A stretch of 40,638 nucleotides of DNA from the NCBI GenBank assembly GCA_029260375.1, contig JAJDDI010000088.1, positions 1 to 40,638 on the forward strand. Reading direction: 5' to 3'. The notes below the pieces were generated by a model. That model was not told the origin of the DNA and ran no database searches. It worked only from the letters and a program-made list of their open reading frames with translations. This document shows positions 6,608 through 14,399 of this stretch, piece after piece. How positions within the stretch are numbered: the stretch's first letter is position 1; each line of letters begins with the position of its first letter. The translations under genes were made by a program, and so were the position numbers. Source of the DNA: Phycisphaerales bacterium (GTDB lineage: Bacteria; Planctomycetota; Phycisphaerae; Phycisphaerales; UBA1924).

Positions 6608-9427
6608 TCAGCCCGCGGCCTTGACGGGCTCGGGCGCTCTCGGGTCGTGGTCCAGCACCAGCTCGTCGGCCTTGGGCGCGTCGGGCAGCGGCTTTCCCTT
6701 GGCGTCGGTCAGGGGCGTGCCGTCGAGGCGGGTAATGATCGGGATCGGGTGACCGGCCTCGTGCGCCTCAAGCGCTTTGGTGAGCTCGGCCTTCACCGTG
6801 TCGTCCAGCTCGGTCCACTTCCCGCGTCCGCGGCACTTGGGGAAGCGCGAGCACCCGAGCCAGGGCCCGCGCACGCCCGAGCGCAGGTTCAGCGGGCTCT
6901 CGCAGATCGGGCAGGGCAGGTCGGTCTCGTAGGCGGGGATGGACGGGGCGACGACGAAGCCCTTCTTGTCGATGTTGAGGATCATCCCGAAGTCGGTGGG
7001 CTCGTCGTCCTCGCGCGAGGTGGCGATGAACGGGCCGAAACGCCCGGTGCGCCGGATCATCGGGCGACCGGTCTGCGGGCAGCGGACATCCACAAACTCC
7101 GCGGCCATCGGTCTGCCCTCGCGGTCGCAGGGGCAGGCGTAGTTGCACTCGGGGTAGGTCGAGCAGGAGAGGAAGCGCCCGTTCTTGCCGAAGCGGTAGA
7201 CCAGGTCCGAGTCGCACTTGGCGCAGCGGTATTCCTTGGGCGCGGGGCGGATCTCGGCCTTGGCGTGCCCGAGCTCCTCGTGGGCGCGCTCCAGGGCCTC
7301 GCTGAAGCGGGCGTAGAACTTCTCGAGCATCTCGATCCAGTCGAGGTGCTCGTCCTCGACCTTGTCCAGCTCGCTCTCCATGAGGCGGGTGTACCCGGTC
7401 TCCATGATGCGGGGGAAGGCCTCGACGAGCTTGTCGGTGACGACCTCGCCCAGGTCCGTCGCGTAGAACGCGCGCTGGAGCTGCTCGACGTACTTGCGGT
7501 CCTGGATGGTCTGGATGATCGACGCGTACGTGGAGGGCCTGCCGATGCCCTCGCTCTCGAGGACCTTGATCAGCCCGGCCTCGGTGAAGCGCGCCGGGGG
7601 GCTCGTGAACTTCTGCTGGGCGTCGAGGGCGAAGGCGCTCAGGGGCTGCTGCTCCTTGAACGGGGGCAGGTTCTGCTCGTCGCCGGCGCCGGGGACGCCC
7701 GTGACCTTGTAGAAGCCATCGAAGACGAGCACGCGACCGGTCGTCTTGAAGACACACTGGGCCTTGGGGTCGCGCCCTCCCTCGAAGAGCACGGTCGTCG
7801 CGTCCCACTTGGCGGGGGTCATCTGGCTGGCGACGAACCGCTGCCAGATGAGCTCGTACAGGCGGAGCTGGTCGGGCTTGAGGGCGCGCTTGACGCTGTC
7901 GGGTGTGCGGCGCGGGTCGGTGGGGCGGATGGCCTCGTGGGCCTCCTGCGCGTCCTTGTTGGAGGACTTGTACACGTTGGGCTTGTCGGGGAGGTAGTCG
8001 CTCCCGAAGGTCGAGCCGACGTACACGCGGGCCGCGTCGATGGCCTCGGGCGCGACATTTGTCGAATCCGTACGCATGTAGGTGATCAGGCCCGTCGGTC
8101 CCTCGCCCGGAACGTCGATGCCCTCGTACAGGCCCTGGGCGGCGCGCATCGTCCGCTGGGCGCCGAAGCCCAGGCGGCTGGACGCGGCCTGCTGCATCGT
8201 GCTCGTGATGAACGGCGCCGAGGGGCGGCTGGTCGTCCGCTTGGTCTCGATCGACTTGACGTGGTAGGGCACGGACGTGTCCGCGCTGCCCGAGATCGTC
8301 CGCGTCCAGCGCGCCGGGCCCTTGCCCCGGTCGTTCTCGCTGACGTCGATCTTGACGTCGCTCAGGCCCGCGCTCTGCACGACCTTGGCGACCTGGCCCG
8401 AGATGTCCTGGCTGGTGGGCGTGTCGAAGCCGTCGCCATCGCCGCCGGTGACGCGGGGGTCGAAGGGCTGGCCCGCGACCTCGACGAGCTCGCCGCGAAC
8501 GCCGCCGTGCTTGCCCAGCCAGGCGTTCTGTTTCTTGATGCTCGGCCCCTGGCCGCGGCGCGGGCCGGAGTCTTCTCTTTCGTCGAGGAACGAGCCCCAG
8601 AGCGGGGCGAGCGTGTTGGCGTCCGCCTCGCTCATCGCGAAGCAGCCCTCAACTTTCCAGTACTCGTCGGGGATGAACGCCATGATCTCGCGCTCGCGTT
8701 CAACCACCAGACGCACGGCGACCGACTGCACGCGTCCGGCGCTCAGGCCGCGGGCGACCTTCTTCCAGAGCAGCGGCGAGACCTGGTAGCCCACGATCCG
8801 GTCGAGGATGCGCCGGGCCTGCTGGGCGTTGACGCGGTCCTCGTCGATCGGGTGGGGGTGCTGGAAGGCCTTGGCGATCTCGCCCTTGGTGATGGCGGGG
8901 AAGATGACGCGCTGGGCGTCCTTGGCCTCGATGCCGAGTTCCTGGGCCAGGTGCCAGGCGATGGCCTCACCCTCGCGGTCGAGGTCCGTCGCGAACCAGA
9001 CCTTCCCGCCCGAGTCCAGGACTTCCTTCGCGGCCTTCTTGAGGTCGCGGATGACCGCCTCTTTGCCGGCGAGGATCGTGTACGTGGGCTTGAACCGGTT
9101 CTTCAGATCAACCCCTGGAACGGGAGACCTGTCCTTCTTTTCCAGATGCGATTCGTTGGCAGGCAGGTCGCGGACGTGCCCGACGGAGGCGAGCACAAGG
9201 TACTCGGGGCCCAGGTACTTATTGATGGTTTTGGCCTTGGACGGGCTCTCGACGATGACCAGGTCCTTGCCCTTGCCCATGCCCGCCTTGAAGCCCAGGC
9301 CCTTGCCGGCGAAGGTCTTCTTCTTGGACGCCGCCTTCTTCGAAGCGGTCTTCTTGGAGGCCGAGCTCCCGGCCTTTTTGGTCGTGGTCTTCTTGGGGCC
9401 GGCTTTTTTGGTGGTCTTCTTGGCCAT
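6608..9427 (-). CDS. topA: DNA topoisomerase I with Lys/Ala-rich N-terminal tail
   Basis: This 939-residue type IA topoisomerase relaxes negative supercoils. The Toprim domain begins with DLVIVESPSKAKTI (Glu60) and carries ATDLDREGE with metal-binding Asp148, Asp150 and Glu154. The active-site Tyr is Tyr450 in LITYMRTDSTN. The C-terminus has zinc ribbons: CAKC...CSTYPEC is complete, the middle one has lost Cys pairs, and CPIC...CSRFPKC is complete. Two features are unusual. Residues 2-54 form a Lys/Ala/Thr-rich tail (KKTTKKAGPKKTTTKKAG) like histone H1. A Gly/Asp-rich insertion of roughly 60 residues lies at about 285-350, just before the KRTTSRPSAPFITST motif. The ATG at 9427 is chosen because the open frame further upstream runs into miaA. 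Confidence 0.97.
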   Translation of the reverse strand: MAKKTTKKAGPKKTTTKKAGSSASKKTASKKAASKKKTFAGKGLGFKAGMGKGKDLVIVESPSKAKTINKYLGPEYLVLASVGHVRDLPANESHLEKKDRSPVPGVDLKNRFKPTYTILAGKEAVIRDLKKAAKEVLDSGGKVWFATDLDREGEAIAWHLAQELGIEAKDAQRVIFPAITKGEIAKAFQHPHPIDEDRVNAQQARRILDRIVGYQVSPLLWKKVARGLSAGRVQSVAVRLVVEREREIMAFIPDEYWKVEGCFAMSEADANTLAPLWGSFLDEREDSGPRRGQGPSIKKQNAWLGKHGGVRGELVEVAGQPFDPRVTGGDGDGFDTPTSQDISGQVAKVVQSAGLSDVKIDVSENDRGKGPARWTRTISGSADTSVPYHVKSIETKRTTSRPSAPFITSTMQQAASSRLGFGAQRTMRAAQGLYEGIDVPGEGPTGLITYMRTDSTNVAPEAIDAARVYVGSTFGSDYLPDKPNVYKSSNKDAQEAHEAIRPTDPRRTPDSVKRALKPDQLRLYELIWQRFVASQMTPAKWDATTVLFEGGRDPKAQCVFKTTGRVLVFDGFYKVTGVPGAGDEQNLPPFKEQQPLSAFALDAQQKFTSPPARFTEAGLIKVLESEGIGRPSTYASIIQTIQDRKYVEQLQRAFYATDLGEVVTDKLVEAFPRIMETGYTRLMESELDKVEDEHLDWIEMLEKFYARFSEALERAHEELGHAKAEIRPAPKEYRCAKCDSDLVYRFGKNGRFLSCSTYPECNYACPCDREGRPMAAEFVDVRCPQTGRPMIRRTGRFGPFIATSREDDEPTDFGMILNIDKKGFVVAPSIPAYETDLPCPICESPLNLRSGVRGPWLGCSRFPKCRGRGKWTELDDTVKAELTKALEAHEAGHPIPIITRLDGTPLTDAKGKPLPDAPKADELVLDHDPRAPEPVKAAG

Positions 9428-9575
9428 GTGCTGGGTGGAGCCAATGCCCGCGGGCGGGGGGATGTCAAGCGGGGGGGGCCCGGGGCGCCCCGGAAAGCGG
9501 CTCCGGCCCATCCTCGGGCCGTTGCCCCGGGCGGCTTGATTCGGGACCCGGGGATCCGGGCGTCCGAGGGGCTGT
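9428..9575. other. miaA-topA intergenic region, G-run and palindrome
   Basis: This 148-base gap lies between the miaA stop and the topA start. It contains an eight-G run (about 9471-9478) next to the perfect palindrome CCGGGGCGCCCCGG at 9480-9493. No convincing promoter hexamers or T-rich terminator tail were found, so its role is open. Confidence 0.5.
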
Positions 9576-10535
9576 TTAGGTTGATGTAAATATCTGGTAT
9601 ATAAGCGATTGCGCGTGTTTGATTGGGGGCGAAGAATCCGCGTCCAGCCAGAGCGAGCCGGGCTCGGCCCGGAGACGTCTGAGCCAGGTCCGCTGATTTT
9701 TTGCGAATCGGCGGGTCTCGATCTTGATCCGCTCGATCGCGTCCACCTCTGAGGCCCGCCCCTCGAAATGGTCAACGAGCTGCTTGTACCCCAGGGCCTG
9801 GCCCGCCTGCGGGCCCAGCCGCCCCGAGACCCAGAGGGCTCTGGCCTCCTCGATCAGCCCCTGCTCGAGCATCTGGCGGGCCCGCGCGTTGATGCGCTGG
9901 TTGATCGCCTGACTGGCCCACTCGAGCCCGATCAGGACCCGGTCCGAGCGGTCGGGCTGGGCGCCGGCCCACTGGGTCTGCAGGTCGCTGATGGGCGTGC
10001 CCGTCTGGCGGAAGACCTCCAGAGCGCGGACGGTCCGGCGTTCGTCGCTGGCGTGGATGCGCCGGGCCGCACCGGGGTCCACGCGCTCGAGCTCGGCGCG
10101 GCGCTGGGGCGCGGGGATGGCGCGGAGCTGTTCGCGGAGCGCCTCGTCGGGGGGCGGGCCCTCGAACATGCCGTGGAGGATGGACTGGATGTACAGGTGC
10201 GTCCCGCCCACGACAATGGGCAGGTTCCCGCGCGCGCGGATGTCACTGATCGTGCCCTCGGCGGCGCGGAGCCAGTCGTGAACGCTGTAACGCTCGGTGG
10301 GATCCACGATGTCGATGAGGTGGTGGGGGACGCCGCGGCGCTCGTCGCTGGTGGGCTTGCCCGTGCCGATGTCCAGGCCCTGATAGATGAGGTAGGCGTC
10401 GGCGCTGACGATCTCGGCGCCGCCCTGCCCGAGCGATTCGTACGCGAGCGCCAGTTCGACCGCGAGCGTGGTCTTGCCCCCGGCGGTCGGGCCGCAGATG
10501 ACGGGGAACCTGGGGTGTGGATCGGTCGGCGTCAC
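9576..10535 (-). CDS. miaA: tRNA dimethylallyltransferase
   Basis: This 319-residue enzyme transfers a dimethylallyl group to N6 of A37 in tRNAs that read UNN codons. The P-loop is GPTAGGKTTLA (about 15-25). It is followed by the family motifs IVSADAYLIYQGLDIGTGKP (about 54-73), with the invariant Asp that contacts the tRNA base, HHLIDIVDP, and IVVGGTHLYIQSIL (about 124-137). The length is normal for MiaA. The start codon is GTG at 10535; no in-frame ATG comes closer to the usual N-terminus. It precedes topA on the same strand with a 148-base gap. The two may be read separately. Confidence 0.96.
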   Translation of the reverse strand: MTPTDPHPRFPVICGPTAGGKTTLAVELALAYESLGQGGAEIVSADAYLIYQGLDIGTGKPTSDERRGVPHHLIDIVDPTERYSVHDWLRAAEGTISDIRARGNLPIVVGGTHLYIQSILHGMFEGPPPDEALREQLRAIPAPQRRAELERVDPGAARRIHASDERRTVRALEVFRQTGTPISDLQTQWAGAQPDRSDRVLIGLEWASQAINQRINARARQMLEQGLIEEARALWVSGRLGPQAGQALGYKQLVDHFEGRASEVDAIERIKIETRRFAKNQRTWLRRLRAEPGSLWLDADSSPPIKHAQSLIYQIFTST

Positions 10536-10680
10536 GGCGCGATGCTAGCGCCACCCCCCGCGAGAGGGGGCGGTGTAAACGGATGGAACCCTGGGTCCTG
10601 GAGGGCCGAACCGTGTGTCGGCGTTCGGGCGTGTTCTTCGTCCGGGTGGGGAACGCCCCAACATGGACCTGCTTTCTGCA

Positions 10681-10685
10681 GGAGG
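10681..10685 (+). promoter_or_regulatory. strong ribosome-binding site of the dockerin-type protein gene
   Basis: GGAGG lies six bases before the ATG at 10692 and selects it over the out-of-frame ATG at 10687. A small hairpin, TGGGG-AACG-CCCCA (10647-10660), lies just upstream. Confidence 0.75.
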
Positions 10686-10691
10686 TATGCG

Positions 10692-11858
10692 ATGTCACTG
10701 AACAGGGTGGCCCTGTTGTCGTGCGCCGGTCTCGCGTCGGTCGCTTCGGCCCAGAGCCAACTCGAGTCAAAGTCGGGCTTCGCGGATCTGACCCCGGTCC
10801 CGATCGCGAACATCGTGATCGACATGGCGACCGGCGAGCGGACGGCGATCCCGTTCGACGCGCGCCCGAGGTCGAGCGCGGCGCCGCTCTGGCTGAACAA
10901 CCAGACGAGTGGTGATTGCCCGGGCCTGTTCCGGATCATCGACGACCCGGACCTCGATGGGGACGGGTTGAGCGATATCTTCGGAACGGTTTGCGACGGC
11001 GGGACGCTTCCCTGCGAGGGCGGCTGGTACAGCTTCTGGGGCGATATCCGATTCGACAGTGTCGTCGAGCAGATCGTGGTGTCGTACTGGATCACGGCTC
11101 CGGATGCGGATCTGGACAGCGACGGGGTCGGGGACGGGATCGAGGGCTATGACATGAGCCTGACGTTCTCCGATAGCGATGACGGGTTCGACGACTCGCG
11201 CCGCGCCTGCATCCTCGACTTCACGATCGAGAACATCCCGGGCGCCGTCGGGGTGCTACCGCCCGGGTTTGCGGCGGTGTATGTGCTCACGCTTGACTTC
11301 AAGAACGTTGCGCCCTCGCTCGCGTTCGAGCTTGGCGACTCCGACGGCATCGACGACGCGGGCACGGGCAACTCCGGGGGCACGATCTACGGCTCGCCGA
11401 CCGGGCAGGACCTGGACAGCGACGGGCTGGCGGACTTCTCGTACGCGGTTCGGTTCGATCAGACGAACGCGGTCTCCCGGGGCGCCAACGGCGTCTTCGC
11501 CGTGGACGCCTATCTGCCCCGCGGGCCGTTCCCCCAGGCGTTCGGGATTTTCTCCGATCCGGACATCTACAGGGGCGGCCCGTCCTGCCCCCCCAACACG
11601 ACCGAGTACAACGGGCTCTTCGGCATCGGCCAGCAGTGCGGGTCGATGCAGATCGAGCTGTACGGCTCATCGGCGCAGGCGTGCGCCGCGGATCTGGCGG
11701 CGCCCTTTGGCACGCTCGACTTCTCTGACGTGCTCGCGTTCCTGAGCGCGTTCGGCGCCATGGAACCCAGCGCGGATCTGGCGGCGCCCGCGGGCGTCTT
11801 CAACTTCTCTGACGCGCTCGAGTTTCTCACGCTCTTCGGCGGGGGTTGCGAGGGATAA
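10692..11858 (+). CDS. secreted Ca-binding protein with GC-type dockerin anchor
   Basis: This 388-residue protein starts with a signal peptide that should be cut after ASA (about residues 18-20). The mature part is very acidic. It carries several DxDxDG calcium-binding turns: DDPDLDGDGLSD, DADLDSDGVGDG and GQDLDSDGLADF. The final ~56 residues hold two copies of a 28-residue repeat, ADLAAPxGxxxFSDxLxFLxxFG, and end in GGGC plus two residues. This is the GC-type dockerin-like sorting or anchoring domain seen at the end of many exported Phycisphaerales proteins. No enzyme motif is visible in the beta-rich middle. It is probably a surface or extracellular protein. A hairpin follows the stop. Confidence 0.85.
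   Translation: MSLNRVALLSCAGLASVASAQSQLESKSGFADLTPVPIANIVIDMATGERTAIPFDARPRSSAAPLWLNNQTSGDCPGLFRIIDDPDLDGDGLSDIFGTVCDGGTLPCEGGWYSFWGDIRFDSVVEQIVVSYWITAPDADLDSDGVGDGIEGYDMSLTFSDSDDGFDDSRRACILDFTIENIPGAVGVLPPGFAAVYVLTLDFKNVAPSLAFELGDSDGIDDAGTGNSGGTIYGSPTGQDLDSDGLADFSYAVRFDQTNAVSRGANGVFAVDAYLPRGPFPQAFGIFSDPDIYRGGPSCPPNTTEYNGLFGIGQQCGSMQIELYGSSAQACAADLAAPFGTLDFSDVLAFLSAFGAMEPSADLAAPAGVFNFSDALEFLTLFGGGCEG
11688..11855 (+). repeat. tandem 84-base dockerin-like repeat
   Basis: Two copies start at 11688 and 11772. Both begin with the identical 18-mer GCGGATCTGGCGGCGCCC and share the CTTCTCTGACG core encoding FSD. The 84-base spacing equals 28 codons, so this is an internal protein repeat and not mobile DNA. 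Confidence 0.85.
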
Positions 11859-11890
11859 GGACCCCTGAGACTCTCTCCCCCCCAACGCAG

Positions 11891-11918
11891 AGGCGGCGAC
11901 CCGGAAGGGCCGCCGCCT
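11891..11918 (+). terminator. hairpin between convergent genes, probable terminator
   Basis: AGGCGGCG pairs with CGCCGCCT (11911-11918), and an inner CCC/GGG pair closes a GGAA loop. The hairpin lies 32 bases after the dockerin gene stop and 27 bases before the flotillin stop, so it could serve both strands. The following tract, TGTTGAT, is only weakly T-rich, so intrinsic termination is plausible but not certain. Confidence 0.6.
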
Positions 11919-11945
11919 TGTTGATCAGAGATCGCAAGACCCGCG

Positions 11946-13610
11946 TCAGGCCTCGGTGTCCTCGGGCTGGTCACTGGGCACATGCCGCGTGTCCGGGTCG
12001 TCGGGGTTGCTGACCTTGCCCAGGGCGCCGGGCAGCTCGATGCCGGCCTGCTTGGCCAGCTCGTGGATCTGCGGGAGCGAGCCGATCATGCCCGAGAGGA
12101 AGTCGGCCGTGGCGCTGCGCACCGAACCATCCTTGCTCTCGAGGCTCTGCCCGCGCCCCGAGTCCCAGACGGTGATCTTGTCGATCTTGAGGTTCTGGAT
12201 CGCCTTGACCTGCGACTCGACGAGCTGGGGGAGCTGCTCGATCATGAGCAGTGTCGGCGCGACCTGCGGGTTCTCGGCGCACGCGGCGACGAGCTGGCGG
12301 TAGCCCTCGGCCTTGGCCTCAAGCACCTGCTGCAGGCCCTTGGCCTCGGCCTCGTAGCGGGCCAGGATCGCGTCGGCCTCGCCCCGGGCCTCGCGCCGCT
12401 GGCGCTCGGCCTTGGCCTCGGCGTCGATCTCGACGCGCTTCTTCTCGATCTCCTGCGGCGCCAGCTGCTCCTTGCCCAGGCGCGCCAGCTCTTGCTCGCG
12501 CTCGGCCTCGAAGATCAGCTTGCTCGCGTTGGCGGCCGCGACGTCCGCCCGGCGGCTCGCCTCGGCGCGGACCTCGGCCAGCTTCGCGTTGGACTCGGCG
12601 ATCTGTGCCTGCGAGTCGTTCTCGCCCCCGACCGCCAGCGATTCGGCGTCGGCGACCTGGATGCGCTGGAGCTGCTCGGCCCGCTTCGCGGCCGCGACCA
12701 TCTCCGCCGTACGCTCGGCGATGGCGATCTCCTGGTCTCGCTTGGACTCGGCCTCGCCCACCTGCGCCTGCGCCTCGAACGTCGCCACCGCGACGCGCTT
12801 CTGCTGCTCGGCTTCCTTCTGTCCCTGATCGGCCAGGGCCTTCTCCTGCGCAACGCGGACATTCCGCTGGCGGATCGCGGTGGCCTCGCCGATGGCGCCC
12901 TCGCGCTCCTGCTCGGCGACGTCGACCTTGGCACGGTTGATCGCCTCGGCCGCGGCGCGCTTGCCGATGGCCTCGATGTACCCCGACTCGTCGGTGATAT
13001 CGCGGATGTTCACGTTGATCAGCTCGAGGCCGATCTTGTTCACCTCCTGGGCGACGTTCTCGTTGATCAGGTTCATGAACTTCTCGCGGTCCTTGTTGAT
13101 CTCCTCGATCGACAGGGTCGCGATGACCAGGCGCAGCTGGCCCAGGATGATGTCCTGCGCCTGCTCGCGGATGTCCTGCTGGCTGAGCATGAGCAGTCGT
13201 TCGGCGGCGTTGTTCATCAGCACGGGCTCGGTCGAGATACCCACGGTGAACGTCGAGGGGACGTTGACACGGATGTTGTTGAGCGAGAGGGCGCCCTCGA
13301 GCGGGATGTCGATCACGAGCGGCTCGAGCGTCAGGTAGGCGTACGACTGGACGAGCGGGATGATGAGCGCGCCGCCGCCGTGCTTGCAGCGGGCGGCCTT
13401 GCCCGCGCCCACCTTGCCGTAGATCACGAGGATCCGGTTGGACGGGCAGCGCTTGTAGAGCGTGCGGACGACCGCAACGATGAAGACGAAAAGGAAGACG
13501 ACCGCCAGGAAGAACCCGAGCCAGAGCAGCGGGTTGGTCACGAGCGATTCCGACGCCTGGGCCGGTACCGACGCGAGTGTCAGTATGGATCCCATCCCCG
13601 ATTCAGTCAT
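11946..13610 (-). CDS. flotillin-family SPFH membrane scaffold protein
   Basis: This 554-residue protein has one N-terminal transmembrane helix (about 27-50). An SPFH/band-7 domain follows (about 60-230), including PLVIDIPLEGALSLNNIRVN and LELINVNIRDI. A long Ala/Glu/Lys/Arg coiled coil (about 230-430) carries the EAxAxR repeats typical of flotillins. The tail reads QNLKIDKITVWDSG, as in FloT/YuaG proteins, where it supports oligomerisation. Flotillins organise membrane microdomains that gather signalling and transport proteins. The ATG at 13610 follows GGGAGGAATCGC, a good ribosome-binding site. The NfeD-like gene ends 27 bases upstream, the arrangement found in flotillin operons of many bacteria. 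The two are almost certainly cotranscribed. Confidence 0.93.
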   Translation of the reverse strand: MTESGMGSILTLASVPAQASESLVTNPLLWLGFFLAVVFLFVFIVAVVRTLYKRCPSNRILVIYGKVGAGKAARCKHGGGALIIPLVQSYAYLTLEPLVIDIPLEGALSLNNIRVNVPSTFTVGISTEPVLMNNAAERLLMLSQQDIREQAQDIILGQLRLVIATLSIEEINKDREKFMNLINENVAQEVNKIGLELINVNIRDITDESGYIEAIGKRAAAEAINRAKVDVAEQEREGAIGEATAIRQRNVRVAQEKALADQGQKEAEQQKRVAVATFEAQAQVGEAESKRDQEIAIAERTAEMVAAAKRAEQLQRIQVADAESLAVGGENDSQAQIAESNAKLAEVRAEASRRADVAAANASKLIFEAEREQELARLGKEQLAPQEIEKKRVEIDAEAKAERQRREARGEADAILARYEAEAKGLQQVLEAKAEGYRQLVAACAENPQVAPTLLMIEQLPQLVESQVKAIQNLKIDKITVWDSGRGQSLESKDGSVRSATADFLSGMIGSLPQIHELAKQAGIELPGALGKVSNPDDPDTRHVPSDQPEDTEA

Positions 13611-13637
13611 GCGATTCCTCCCTCTGCTGAGCGATCG

Positions 13638-14255
13638 TCACGCCCTGGCGACGGTCACAGTGTTGTCGGCGTTGAGCGTGTTGATGCGGATCTTGGTGCC
13701 GCGTTCGAGCGTGTCGCCGTCGGTGACGGCGGTGTACATGCGCATCCGATCGTCCATGACGACGCGCACGCGCCCGCTGCCGGCGCGTTGCCCGGGGACG
13801 CGGACATAGACCTCGGCCTCGAGCCCGATGGTCTGGCGGATCGAGACGTTGCCCGAGCTCTGCAGGTCGTAGACGCCCTTCATCAGCCAGAGGAAGAGCC
13901 AGATCATCACGACCCCGCCCAGGACGGCGATCGCGAGCGAGGCTTCCAGCGACATGCCCGAGCCGCGGTACGCGCCCAGCCCGGCCCAGCCCGCGCCCAT
14001 GAGGAACGCGCCGATGGACTGGATGGAGATGATCTTGAAGGCGTGGTCGGTCCCGCCATCGTCGAGGGGTTCAGCCTCGGGGCTGACATCGACATCGAGG
14101 TCGCCCATGTCACCCATGTCTCCGGCGTCGCCCCCGTCGAGGGCGTCGTCCCCGCCCAAGAGCAGCATGCCCATGCGGAGCAGGAAGAAGACCGTGCCAA
14201 CGATCGCGGGGATCGAGAACAGGGCCGTGTATTGGCCGAAGAACAGGTCGTACAT
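13638..14255 (-). CDS. NfeD-like membrane protein with OB-fold domain, flotillin partner
   Basis: This 205-residue protein has three transmembrane segments (about 11-34, 73-96 and 104-126). A C-terminal beta-barrel follows (about 138-200), with IGLEAEVYVRVPGQRAGSGR and RGTKIRINTLNADNTVTV. That matches short NfeD-like proteins (compare YuaF) encoded beside flotillins and thought to stabilise their complexes. Between the first two membrane helices lies a very acidic Gly/Asp/Met stretch (GGDAGDMGDMGDLDVD, about 41-56), encoded by short imperfect repeats. The ATG at 14255 is preferred to the GTG at 14261, which would lie too close to the GGGAGG motif. Confidence 0.85.
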   Translation of the reverse strand: MYDLFFGQYTALFSIPAIVGTVFFLLRMGMLLLGGDDALDGGDAGDMGDMGDLDVDVSPEAEPLDDGGTDHAFKIISIQSIGAFLMGAGWAGLGAYRGSGMSLEASLAIAVLGGVVMIWLFLWLMKGVYDLQSSGNVSIRQTIGLEAEVYVRVPGQRAGSGRVRVVMDDRMRMYTAVTDGDTLERGTKIRINTLNADNTVTVARA

Positions 14256-14262
14256 GGGCACA

Positions 14263-14268
14263 CCTCCC
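14263..14268 (-). promoter_or_regulatory. ribosome-binding site choosing ATG 14255 over GTG 14261
   Basis: GGGAGG on the minus strand ends seven bases before the ATG at 14255 but only one base before the in-frame GTG at 14261. It therefore favours the ATG. Confidence 0.75.
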
Positions 14269-14399
14269 GCGGCGCAGACCGACCGCCGGGAGATCGTACC
14301 TCAGATCACGGTACAGACATCTGTTGAGACCCCGGCGGGAGAGCCCCGCTCGGCATCTTCTTGGGAAAACCACGCGATTTCTTTCGGTCGGGGAGGGTG

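Noticed and set aside
6524..9589. A 1021-codon open frame on the plus strand across topA
   Set aside because: It is the antisense of topA. In DNA this GC-rich, long stop-free frames opposite real genes are expected, and its Gly/Leu/Arg/Val-rich text has no motif.
10551..10573. CCCCC/GGGGG inverted repeat in front of miaA
   Set aside because: A homopolymer stem in GC-rich DNA, with no T-tract and no promoter boxes that it could control.
14313..14324. ACAGA-CA-TCTGT palindrome upstream of the NfeD gene
   Set aside because: A five-base stem is short enough to occur by chance, and no promoter with proper spacing surrounds it.
11982..14327. A 781-codon plus-strand frame across flotillin and NfeD
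   Set aside because: The Leu/Asp/Gly-rich text is the antisense of the flotillin coiled coil; no start or domain supports it.
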